In this document: positions 1-5,327 of the stretch, piece after piece | Layout of the letters: the number at the start of each line of letters is the position of its first letter | Position numbering within the stretch: the first letter of the stretch is position 1 | NCBI GenBank assembly: GCA_003452695.1 | Contig: DMNP01000420.1 | Span: 1 to 5,354, forward strand | Direction of reading: 5' to 3' | Length of the DNA stretch: 5,354 nucleotides | DNA from: Eggerthellaceae bacterium | GTDB taxonomy: Bacteria; Actinomycetota; Coriobacteriia; Coriobacteriales; Eggerthellaceae | The notes under the pieces: model-generated | Seen by the model: only the letters and a program-made list of their open reading frames with translations | What the model was told of the DNA's origin: nothing | Databases searched by the model: none | Made by a program: the position numbers and the translations under genes

Positions 1-632
1 TCGTAGCGCAGGCAGCACATCAGGCGCCCGCAGGTTCCCGATATCTTCTGCGGATTCAGCGACAGGTCCTGCTCCTTGGCCATGCGGATGGACACGGGGT
101 TGAACTCGCCGCCGAGGCGCCTGCAGCACAGCTCCTGCCCGCAGTGGCCCAATCCACCGACCATGCGCGCGCCGTCGCGCACGCCTATTTGCTTCATGTC
201 CACGCGCACGTGGAACTCCGCGGCCAGCTTGCGCACCAGGTCGCGGAAGTCCACGCGCTCTTCGGAATCGAAGTAGAACACGGCTTTGTCGCCTTCGAAC
301 AGGTATTCCACGGCAACCGGGTTCATATCGGGCGCCGATTCGTAGGCCATCTGCCGGAATATCGGAAGGGCGAGACGCGAAAGCTCCGCCACCTCTTCGT
401 TGCGCGCGCGGTCTTCCTCGGACGCCTTGCGCTCCACCGGCTTCAACGGCGAGCGCAGCTTCTTCGTATCCTCGTAATCCATGTCGAACAGGGCCGCGGA
501 AACCGACCCGAATTCGCGGCCGCGCGCGGTCTTCACGACCACCGCGTCGCCGACGCTCAGGTCCAGACCGTTGGCGTCGAACCAGAGCGTCTTGGGGTTG
601 AAGCTTAGCCTAACGGGGGCTATGCGTACCAT
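1..632 (-). CDS. ricT: RicT (YaaT) family PSP1-domain protein, C-terminus cut off by the window edge
   Basis: The frame starts at the ATG at 632 and stays open to base 1, giving 210 complete codons with the C-terminus missing. The PSP1 domain is clear. Its conserved cysteines are visible: Cys164, Cys169 and Cys170 in a G-x-C-G-x4-C-C context, and Cys201, Cys206 and Cys207 in the motif SGTCGRLMCCLRYE that closes the visible part. Known family role: in Bacillus subtilis RicT (YaaT) forms the Fe-S cluster-bearing Ric (Y) complex with RicA and RicF, which stimulates RNase Y mRNA maturation and affects sporulation and competence. A sporulation role is not implied here, and neither partner is in the window. 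The start is set by the strong Shine-Dalgarno AGGAGAGG six bases upstream, which lies inside the end of holB. The 23-nt overlap with holB suggests translational coupling. Family assignment is confident; function in this host is inferred. Confidence 0.93.
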   Translation of the reverse strand, partial: MVRIAPVRLSFNPKTLWFDANGLDLSVGDAVVVKTARGREFGSVSAALFDMDYEDTKKLRSPLKPVERKASEEDRARNEEVAELSRLALPIFRQMAYESAPDMNPVAVEYLFEGDKAVFYFDSEERVDFRDLVRKLAAEFHVRVDMKQIGVRDGARMVGGLGHCGQELCCRRLGGEFNPVSIRMAKEQDLSLNPQKISGTCGRLMCCLRY

Positions 633-1740
633 ACAGAGCCTCTCCTATCTCGAATAACATGGCATCTAGGCATGTTTCGGGCGATACGTTGTAAGACAGC
701 GCGTCCTGGCAGGCCTCCACCGCCTGCAGGGCGCGCACCACGGATGGTTCGCTCGTGCGCGAGGCCACCTCTTCCACCGCATCGCGTGCATCGTAGTTTA
801 TGACTAAATCGGGCGTTTGGGCGCAGACCGCCAGCACATCGCGCAGAAACGACGCGGCAATGGCCGTTATCTGTCGAAACGATTCCTGGGTGCGCGCGCT
901 CAGCTCGCGCTTGTTGCGCGCCTCTATCTGGCGGATGGCCGATTTTGCGAGGAAATCCGCGTTTTCGGCCAGCTGGGCCTCGTGCGCCTCGCGCACCGAG
1001 TCCAGCGGCGCCTTTGCAAGCGTTACCAGCTCGGCCGCCATGCCGACGATATCCCAGGTGTCGGCGGTTCCCAGCCGCGCCATGGCGTCGAGCACGCCCT
1101 TGCGAAACGCCAGACGCTCGTTGGACTTCAGGAAATCGATGCCGCGCGTGATGGACCCCCCGCAAGCCTCTATGGCCACTTTGGCCAGCTCGGGCGCGGC
1201 GCCCGTGCGCTGCGCCAATATGGCCGCCGCCTCCGTTGCGGGGATGTGGCGAAACGGCACCACCGAGCAACGCGACACGATTGTGGGCAGCACGCTTTCG
1301 CGCGTGCGCCCGAGCAGCACGAGCACGACATCCGCCGGCGGTTCCTCCAGCGTTTTCAGGAAGGCGTTGGCGGCGGCGCTTCCCAGCAGGTCCACGCGGT
1401 CGATGATGTATATCTTGCGGTCGGCCTGGATGGGCGCGAGCGCCGTGTCGGACACGATTTCGCGAATCTGCTCCACCAGATAGCCGCCCGCCCCCTCGGG
1501 CGCGAAATAGCGCACGTCGGGGTGCTTGCGGGCATGCACGCGGCTGCACACGTCGCACGTCGTACAGCCTCCCTGGGCGCATAGCAGCGCCGCGGCCAAG
1601 GCATAGGCCGATTGCGTCTTGTTCGATCCGGTGGGGCCCGTGAACAGGTAGGCGTGCGTAACGCGATCGGCGGCAACGCTGGCGCGCAGGAAGTCGCGCA
1701 CGCGCGGCTGGCCGAATATCTGGTCGAAGACGTCTGCCAT
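610..1740 (-). CDS. holB: DNA polymerase III delta' subunit (clamp-loader AAA+ ATPase-like)
   Basis: A 376-residue protein, ATG at 1740 and TAG at 610-612. The N-terminal AAA+ fold shows a P-loop-like GPTGSNKT (residues 35-42). A four-cysteine zinc module follows (Cys54, Cys59, Cys62, Cys65) and then HPDV. Next come a Walker-B-like region KIYIIDRVDLL (109-119), the LKTLEEPP motif (128-135) and the clamp-loader SRC motif (156-158). Known role: delta' sits in the clamp loader with delta and DnaX and helps load the beta sliding clamp onto primed DNA. Both delta' and DnaX carry zinc and SRC motifs. The size, the absence of a long DnaX C-terminal extension and the position between tmk and a ricT gene, a common order, favour holB. 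The P-loop has Asn40 where the canonical motif has Gly, which fits a subunit that need not hydrolyse ATP. The start lies 3 nt after the tmk stop. Confidence 0.93.
   Translation of the reverse strand: MADVFDQIFGQPRVRDFLRASVAADRVTHAYLFTGPTGSNKTQSAYALAAALLCAQGGCTTCDVCSRVHARKHPDVRYFAPEGAGGYLVEQIREIVSDTALAPIQADRKIYIIDRVDLLGSAAANAFLKTLEEPPADVVLVLLGRTRESVLPTIVSRCSVVPFRHIPATEAAAILAQRTGAAPELAKVAIEACGGSITRGIDFLKSNERLAFRKGVLDAMARLGTADTWDIVGMAAELVTLAKAPLDSVREAHEAQLAENADFLAKSAIRQIEARNKRELSARTQESFRQITAIAASFLRDVLAVCAQTPDLVINYDARDAVEEVASRTSEPSVVRALQAVEACQDALSYNVSPETCLDAMLFEIGEALYGTHSPR
639..646 (-). promoter_or_regulatory. Strong ribosome binding site for ricT inside holB
   Basis: AGGAGAGG on the minus strand, six bases before the ricT ATG at 632. 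It lies within the last codons of holB and fixes the ricT start so that the two genes overlap by 23 nt in different frames. Confidence 0.75.
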
Positions 1741-1743
1741 GGC

Positions 1744-2490
1744 CTAGCCCCGCCCCATCGTCTCGCGCTGCAGGACGAGCGCCTCGAAGAAGGCGTCGGT
1801 GCACACGGTGCGGTCGGCCATCCAGGCCAGGCGGTCGTCCACGTCGGCAACCTGGTCGAAGACCTTGCGCGCCGTGGCGGCCTTGCTCTCGTCGGAGACC
1901 ACCACGCGCACGCGCCCGGGGTCCACGTCGGCAAGGTGCAGGAACGATGCGTTCACGCGCTCATGGAATTCGATTCCCGCCATTTCCAGCCGGTCCGCGT
2001 GCTTGTGCTGGGTGGCACGCTCCAACCCGCATTCCGCATCGCCGCCGGTCATCATGACGATGGTGCGGTCGGGCCAGATTCCTTGGCAGGCGAATGCATT
2101 TGCGCGGTCCACGAAGCTGCGGTCCAGCCCGCGCCCGTAGGCCTGGTAGGCCACCGTGGAATCGGCGAATCGGTCGCTGAGCACGATGGCGCCCCGGTTC
2201 AGCGCCGGCACGATTACCTGGGCGACCAGCTGCGCGCGGGCCGCTTCGTATATGAGCAGCTCGCAGGCGTCGCTCATGATGTAGTTGCCGGGATCGAGCA
2301 GCACCTGGCGAAGCTGCTCGCCGATGATCGTGCCGCCGGGCTCGCGCAGGCACACGACTTCCAGGCCGCGGGAGCGCAGCGCTTCGGCGACGAACTGCAA
2401 ATGCGTGGACTTGCCCGCACCGTCGCCGCCTTCGAACGTTATGAACACGCCGCGCTCCGAGGCGCCGGCGCGCTGGCTCCCTTCTACCAT
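1744..2490 (-). CDS. tmk: Thymidylate kinase (dTMP kinase)
   Basis: A 248-residue P-loop kinase that phosphorylates dTMP to dTDP with ATP in the cytoplasm, an essential step to dTTP. Visible motifs: P-loop GGDGAGKST (residues 21-29), REPGGT (49-54), DRFADSTVAYQAYGRGL (106-122) with the family Asp-Arg-aromatic signature and the AYQ segment, and a lid-like ERATQHKHADRLE (157-169). Bacterial enzymes are usually about 205-215 residues. This one has about 14 extra N-terminal residues before the core and a C-terminal tail of roughly 20-30 residues. The ATG at 2490 is preceded by AAAGGA about ten bases upstream, an acceptable but not strong ribosome site, so a slightly later start is possible. It lies 48 nt after the fumarase beta stop and 3 nt before holB, so it is very probably co-transcribed with holB and ricT. 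In the usual PDLTxxLD segment the sequence reads PDRTIVMMT, losing the common Asp. The family assignment is not affected. Confidence 0.96.
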   Translation of the reverse strand: MVEGSQRAGASERGVFITFEGGDGAGKSTHLQFVAEALRSRGLEVVCLREPGGTIIGEQLRQVLLDPGNYIMSDACELLIYEAARAQLVAQVIVPALNRGAIVLSDRFADSTVAYQAYGRGLDRSFVDRANAFACQGIWPDRTIVMMTGGDAECGLERATQHKHADRLEMAGIEFHERVNASFLHLADVDPGRVRVVVSDESKAATARKVFDQVADVDDRLAWMADRTVCTDAFFEALVLQRETMGRG

Positions 2491-2538
2491 GATCAGCTTT
2501 TCCTTTGCAGCCGCGCTTGGCCACTCAGGGCTTTCGCC

Positions 2539-3417
2539 CTACGCGCCCGCGCGGTCGTATACGTCGTTTCCGCAGGTGTCGATGCCCACGAACACGGGGA
2601 AATCCTTCACTTCCACACGTCGCAGGGCCTCGGTTCCCAAATCATCATACGCCAAGGTCTTCGATGATTCCACGCACTTCGCAAGATAAGCAGCAGCGCC
2701 GCCGACGGCTATGAAGTACACGGCGCCGTTGCGCACGCACGCATCCTTCACCTGCTGTGCGCGAACGCCCTTGCCGATGGTGGCCGCCACGCCCGCGTCG
2801 TACAGCCGCGGGGCCGCGAAATCCATGCGGCCGGCAGTGGTGGGCCCGATGGCCCCGAACGGCCTTCCCGCTGCCGGAGGCGTCGGACCGGCATAAAAGA
2901 TGGCCTGACCTTCCAGGCCATAGGGCAGCTTCTCGCGATTGGGCAGGACGGGCGCTTCGGCGTGCGCGGGCGTTGCCGTGCCGGCGTGCGCGGGCGCTGC
3001 CGCCTCGCATTCCCCATGCGTTGCCGTCTCGCATTCCGCACGCGTTGCCGTCTCGCATTCCGCACGCGCTGGCGTTTCGCATTCCGCACGTGCTGCCGTT
3101 TGGCATTCCCCATGCGTTGCCGTCTCGCATTCGGCGATTGCCGCCGCACCAGGTTCCATGGCATCGAGCTCGGCTAGCAGGCGAATGTGACCCGCGTCGC
3201 GCAGCGTGAACAGCGGACCGGTTAGCAGGCACGCGTCTCCCGCGCGCAGTTTTGCGATATCGCTGCGCCGTAGAGGAAGCTGCAGCGCTATTGCAGCGTC
3301 CCCGTCTCTTGCCGGCGCATTAGCATCGCCGTTGTAGCGCTCCGCACTGCCGTCGCAGTCTTCCCCATTAGCGTTGCAGCCGTCCGCATCGCCTTTTCGC
3401 ACGTCGTTTTCCGCCAT
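2539..3417 (-). CDS. Class I fumarate hydratase beta subunit (C-terminal-type domain) with a Cys/Glu octapeptide-repeat insert
   Basis: From the ATG at 3417 this is 292 residues; related beta subunits are about 185-200. The core domain is clear: LPLRRSDIAKLRAGD (47-61), LTGPLFTLRDAGHIRLL (65-81), then LEGQAIFYAGPTPP (168-181), GAIGPTTAGRMD (188-199), the IGKG loop (214-217), VYFIAVGGAAAYLAK (233-247) and DLGTEALRRVEVKDFPVFVGIDTCGNDVY (259-287). It should pair with the alpha chain encoded at 4122-4973 to hydrate fumarate to malate and the reverse. Two additions make up the extra length: a 42-residue N-terminal Asp/Asn/Gly/Ala tract containing two Cys, and an insert around residues 88-157 built of 8-residue repeats. 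The frame extends upstream to 3618, but the ATG at 3417 has a good Shine-Dalgarno (GGAAGGG, 8-nt spacing) and the upstream part resembles no fumarase. L-tartrate dehydratase is a homologous alternative, so substrate is inferred from family and pairing only. It lies 48 nt upstream of tmk on the same strand. Confidence 0.9.
   Translation of the reverse strand: MAENDVRKGDADGCNANGEDCDGSAERYNGDANAPARDGDAAIALQLPLRRSDIAKLRAGDACLLTGPLFTLRDAGHIRLLAELDAMEPGAAAIAECETATHGECQTAARAECETPARAECETATRAECETATHGECEAAAPAHAGTATPAHAEAPVLPNREKLPYGLEGQAIFYAGPTPPAAGRPFGAIGPTTAGRMDFAAPRLYDAGVAATIGKGVRAQQVKDACVRNGAVYFIAVGGAAAYLAKCVESSKTLAYDDLGTEALRRVEVKDFPVFVGIDTCGNDVYDRAGA
2965..3132 (-). repeat. 24-bp in-frame tandem repeat encoding E-C-E-T-A-x-x-x octapeptides in fumarase beta
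   Basis: Seven consecutive 24-bp units, the seventh degenerate, with an eighth still more degenerate unit running to about 2941. Encoded units: ECETATHG, ECQTAARA, ECETPARA, ECETATRA, ECETATHG, ECEAAAPA, HAGTATPA and then HAEAPVLP. The first and fifth units are identical at the DNA level. The period is a multiple of three and every unit keeps the frame, so the array is translated as an insert at residues 96-151. Six Cys and many Glu make it acidic and thiol-rich. The position, between the RDAGH segment and the YAGP segment, suggests a surface loop. Confidence 0.9.
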
Positions 3418-3425
3418 TCCCGATT

Positions 3426-3432
3426 CCCTTCC
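3426..3432 (-). promoter_or_regulatory. Ribosome binding site choosing the fumarase beta start
   Basis: GGAAGGG on the minus strand, eight bases before the ATG at 3417. The upstream in-frame ATG at 3441 has no comparable purine-rich site. This favours the 292-residue protein over longer forms. Confidence 0.6.
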
Positions 3433-3500
3433 GCCGAGCATTCGCAGGGCTGCGCCGCGTTTACGCTCGGCCTGCACGGCGCTCGCCTCGCACGACTCCG

Positions 3501-3539
3501 GGCCGCTCCGCTCGCTCGCGCAACTCGCGCGACGCGGCC
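3501..3539. other. GC-rich hairpin in the leader upstream of fumarase beta
   Basis: GGCCGC at 3501-3506 pairs with GCGGCC at 3534-3539, and interior CGC/GCG segments extend the stem after short mismatches. No run of T follows on either strand, so it is not a canonical intrinsic terminator. If the minus-strand promoter near 3628-3660 is real, this lies in a roughly 200-nt 5' leader of the beta-tmk-holB-ricT unit, ending about 85 nt before the start codon. Any regulatory role is inferred. Confidence 0.35.
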
Positions 3540-3627
3540 ATACGCCATAGCAAGCCGCCGGGTGCGTTCTTGTCCCTGACCAATAAAGCGAAGCGGGCCA
3601 CGATGCCCACTCCTTCACTTTCGCTCA

Positions 3628-3660
3628 AGTATATATCAGCTACAAGACCTGCGGAGTGAA
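3628..3660 (-). promoter_or_regulatory. Candidate promoter for the fumarase beta - tmk - holB - ricT unit
   Basis: On the minus strand TTCACT (3655-3660) is followed by an AT-rich stretch TGATATATACT. Possible -10 boxes are GATATA (3632-3637, 17-nt spacing), TATATA (3630-3635, preceded by an extended TGA) and TATACT (3628-3633). This is the most promoter-like sequence upstream of the beta gene in otherwise GC-rich DNA. It implies a 5' leader of about 200 nt. Confidence 0.35.
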
Positions 3661-3780
3661 CACGAACGCGCAATAGCCGACCAGAGCAGCTCTTGCGTTT
3701 TCAGCTCGCATGTCCCCCGCGGTCGGCCGCCTGGACGTTCAGGGGAGTGGGGTGCGACCGATTCTGCGGGCACAAATCCC

Positions 3781-3969
3781 GGTATATTCGATCCGAGAGA
3801 AGCGAATCGTGCGGGTGAATGCGTGCATCTGGCCAGGGGGTTTCAGCGTTGAATTGCCTGAAATAACAAGCCTCCGTTTCTGATACGACCATCTCGATTC
3901 GCATCCGTGCTGTTCGGGGACTCGTGCTTGCCGACTTTGCCCGCATGATTCGCTACTCTCGAAATATCC
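3781..3969 (+). ncRNA. Candidate structured RNA or long inverted repeat between the fumarase genes
   Basis: The arm 3794-3819 is nearly the reverse complement of 3936-3961: 22 of 26 positions are Watson-Crick. On a plus-strand transcript three of the four mismatches become G-U pairs (3817, 3816 and 3809 with their partners), leaving a single A-A mismatch. Beyond an asymmetric internal loop, ATATT (3784-3788) can pair with AATAT (3963-3967) and GG (3781-3782) with CC (3968-3969). Inside, TTTCAG (3841-3846) and CTGAAA (3858-3863) form a hairpin flanked by GGGGG/CCTCC (3836-3840 and 3871-3875). Total span is 189 nt. It could be a free-standing RNA, part of a leader for the alpha gene, or the remains of a mobile element. 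No family match is claimed. Confidence 0.3.
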
Positions 3970-3997
3970 AGAAGCAAAGCCGAAGCCGAGCGAACAT

Positions 3998-4035
3998 CCC
4001 CTTCCCCGGGCGTTCGGGCAGACGAGCGCAAGGGG
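3998..4035. other. Bulged hairpin about 90 nt upstream of fumarase alpha
   Basis: CCCCTT (3998-4003) pairs with AAGGGG (4030-4035). Inside it GCGTTCG (4010-4016) pairs with CGAGCGC (4023-4029), with one G-U, around a six-base loop. A six-base bulge lies on the left side only. No T-run follows, so it does not look like a Rho-independent terminator. It may close the structured region starting at 3781 or be a regulatory leader element. Confidence 0.35.
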
Positions 4036-4109
4036 TGTGCGAAACTTAGGTTCTCCACACGGTTAGTTCCATGATTAGTGTGAGATGAGGCATTCTTGCG
4101 AAAGTGGGG

Positions 4110-4115
4110 TACACT
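4110..4115 (+). promoter_or_regulatory. Candidate -10 box placing fumarase alpha on a leaderless transcript
   Basis: TACACT ends six bases before the ATG at 4122, which would put the transcription start at or next to the A of the ATG. No good Shine-Dalgarno lies before that ATG, consistent with leaderless initiation, which is common in actinobacteria. No convincing -35 box is present, so this is tentative. Confidence 0.3.
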
Positions 4116-4121
4116 GTAGGC

Positions 4122-4973
4122 ATGGCAACACAAGTGACGAAAGACATGGTGGCCGACACGTTGCGCCACGCGCTGCCGCAACTGGCATTCAATCTGCCGG
4201 GCGACGTCCTGGCGGGGCTGGAAGCTGCCTATGCGCGCGAGGACGATCCACGGGCGCGCGAGGCGCTGCGGCTGCTCGTGGAAAACGCGCGCATCGCGCG
4301 CGAGGACCGCGTGGCCATCTGCCAGGACACGGGCAGCGTCTGGGCCTGCCTGGAAATCGGGCCCGACGTGCTTGTTGCCGGCGATGTGATGGACGGCGCA
4401 AACGCCGCCGTGGCCGAGGCCTACAAGCAGCATCACCTGCGCAAATCGCTGGTGCACGACGCCCTGTTCGACCGCAGCAACACGGGCGACAACACGCCTG
4501 TGTTCACCGAAATCCACACGAGCGAACGACAAGGCGCGCGCCTGCACATCATGTGCAAGGGCGGCGGTTCCGACAACGCCAGCCGCGTGGTAATGTTGGT
4601 GCCGGGCGCTGGGCGCCAGGGCGTCGTGGATGCCGTTGTGACCTGCGTGCGCGAGAAGGCCGCCAACGCCTGCCCCCCGCTCGTCATCGGCGTGGGCGTG
4701 GGCGCAACCTTCGACAAGGTGGCTGGCCTGGCGAAAATGGCGCTGATGCGCCCGATAGGGCAACCTGCCCCCGACGAGGCCGCTCGCCGCTTCGAAGCCG
4801 AGCTGCTAGAAGCCGTGAACGCGACGGGCATCGGCGCCGCAGCCCTGGGGGGACGCACGACCGCGCTGGCCGTTCATGTTCAGACCGCGCCCTGCCACAT
4901 CGCAGCGCTACCGCTTGCCGTGAACATGGGCTGCTCTGCCATGCGCCGCGGCACCTTCGAGATACTCCCCTAA
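4122..4973 (+). CDS. Class I fumarate hydratase alpha subunit ([4Fe-4S], N-terminal-type domain)
   Basis: A 283-residue protein, the usual size for the alpha chain of two-subunit fumarases. It carries the catalytic Fe-S cluster for reversible hydration of fumarate to malate. Motifs: LPGDVLAGLEAAYARE (25-40), ICQDTGS (66-72), NTGDNTPVFTEIH (120-132), MCKGGGSDNAS (144-154), ACPPLVIGVGVGATFDK (183-199), LGGRTTALAVHV (242-253) and PCHIAALPLAVNMGCSAMR (257-275). Likely cluster ligands are Cys67, Cys184 and one of Cys258 or Cys271. The ATG at 4122 gives the family-typical N-terminus; a GTG at 4104 would add six residues, and neither start has a strong Shine-Dalgarno. It is divergent from the beta-chain gene at 3417-2539, with about 700 nt between, which is unusual because the two are normally adjacent and co-directional. 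Tartrate dehydratase alpha is the main alternative; pairing and central-metabolism context favour fumarase. Confidence 0.93.
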   Translation: MATQVTKDMVADTLRHALPQLAFNLPGDVLAGLEAAYAREDDPRAREALRLLVENARIAREDRVAICQDTGSVWACLEIGPDVLVAGDVMDGANAAVAEAYKQHHLRKSLVHDALFDRSNTGDNTPVFTEIHTSERQGARLHIMCKGGGSDNASRVVMLVPGAGRQGVVDAVVTCVREKAANACPPLVIGVGVGATFDKVAGLAKMALMRPIGQPAPDEAARRFEAELLEAVNATGIGAAALGGRTTALAVHVQTAPCHIAALPLAVNMGCSAMRRGTFEILP

Positions 4974-4994
4974 GCGCTTGATGAAAGATATGCC

Positions 4995-5113
4995 CATTCG
5001 TTCTGCACGGCCATTCGTTCTGCATGGCCATTCATTCTGCACGGGCATTCGTTCTACATAGCCATTCGTTCGGCATGGCCATTCGTTCGGCATGGCCATT
5101 CGGTAGGCATGGC
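4995..5113. repeat. Seven tandem 17-bp repeats downstream of fumarase alpha
   Basis: Seven abutting units of consensus CATTCGTTCTGCATGGC begin at 4995, 5012, 5029, 5046, 5063, 5080 and 5097. Units five and six are identical; the first four differ from the consensus at zero to three positions and the last diverges in the middle. There are no spacers, so this is not a CRISPR array. Where a unit begins after GGC and ends in ATGGC, GCCAT and ATGGC can form a 5-bp stem around a nine-base loop, and unit junctions form the palindrome ATGGCCAT. The 17-bp period is not a multiple of three, so the array is probably noncoding. It starts 22 nt after the alpha stop codon, so it would be transcribed as the 3' end of that message unless transcription stops first. 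Confidence 0.9.
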
Positions 5114-5188
5114 GACGGCATGGGGCGCAGCTGGCGTTCTCAGAGGGTTTGACGGCCTTTTTGCACAAAGTTTATGCAATTCTGCCAT

Positions 5189-5327
5189 ATTATTTGATTT
5201 TTCAGCAGTTTGTAATGCTCCTCATATAAGATAATTCAAAACTTAAAAGCCTGAACTGGGGTAATACGGGCCTCCATTTTCTCGGTAAGCGAAAATTGCA
5301 TTGTTTTCTGCTGAAAAATCTAATAAT
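5189..5327. repeat. Long imperfect inverted repeat in AT-rich DNA (possible MITE or RNA hairpin)
   Basis: ATTATTTGATTTTTCAGCAG (5189-5208) and CTGCTGAAAAATCTAATAAT (5308-5327) are inverted copies matching at 19 of 20 positions. After three T-T mismatches and two G-U-capable positions, AATGC (5214-5218) again matches GCATT (5298-5302), giving 24 of 30 Watson-Crick positions per arm. The 79-nt interior holds a small hairpin, ATTTTC (5276-5281) with GAAAAT (5291-5296). The element is 139 bp, a size seen in miniature inverted-repeat elements, and its composition contrasts with the GC-rich surroundings. No clear target-site duplication is visible. Alternatives are a transcript-end hairpin or paired regulator sites. 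Confidence 0.5.

Larger units (their letters stand above)
3418..4121. other. Divergent intergenic region between fumarase beta and alpha, no convincing gene
   Basis: About 700 nt without a supported gene. Open frames exist on the minus strand (for example 3461-3673 from a TTG, and 3701-3946), but their translations show no recognisable domain and end in Arg/Glu-rich GC-driven sequence. The region contains a minus-strand promoter candidate (3628-3660), a GC-rich hairpin (3501-3539), a near-palindrome CCTGGACGTTCAGG (3730-3743), CGGTCG/CGACCG arms (3720-3725 and 3755-3760), the long inverted repeat 3781-3969 and a bulged hairpin at 3998-4035. Both fumarase genes are presumably controlled from here. 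Confidence 0.6.

Noticed and set aside
144..608. A 154-codon plus-strand ORF opposite ricT
   Set aside because: It is antisense to the PSP1 domain with its conserved cysteines; the translated sequence is His/Arg-rich shadow sequence.
800..1584. Long plus-strand ORFs opposite holB
   Set aside because: They are reading-frame shadows of holB in high-GC DNA with no motifs of their own.
1612..2667. A 351-codon plus-strand ORF opposite tmk and the end of fumarase beta
   Set aside because: It spans two confidently identified genes on the other strand and shows no conserved motifs.
3418..3618. N-terminal extension of fumarase beta to a start at 3618
   Set aside because: The translated extension resembles no fumarase and is GC-driven, and the ATG at 3417 has a much better ribosome site.
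3781..3815. tRNA gene suggested by a TTCGATCC T-loop-like string
   Set aside because: No acceptor, D or anticodon stems can be formed around it; the string is part of the long inverted repeat region.
3843..4763. A 306-codon minus-strand ORF
   Set aside because: It is antisense to the well-supported fumarase alpha gene over most of its length and shows no domain; it is a GC-rich shadow.
4995..5113. CRISPR array
   Set aside because: The units are 17 bp and directly abutting, with no spacers and no cas genes.
5137..5162. Rho-independent terminator for fumarase alpha
   Set aside because: Only a weak five-pair stem with a G-U precedes the short T-run; not enough to call.
4908..5168. An 86-codon minus-strand gene containing a repeated 17-residue peptide
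   Set aside because: The repetition follows automatically from a 17-bp period read in three frames. The frame also overlaps the end of the alpha gene antisense, and there is no recognisable domain or good ribosome site.
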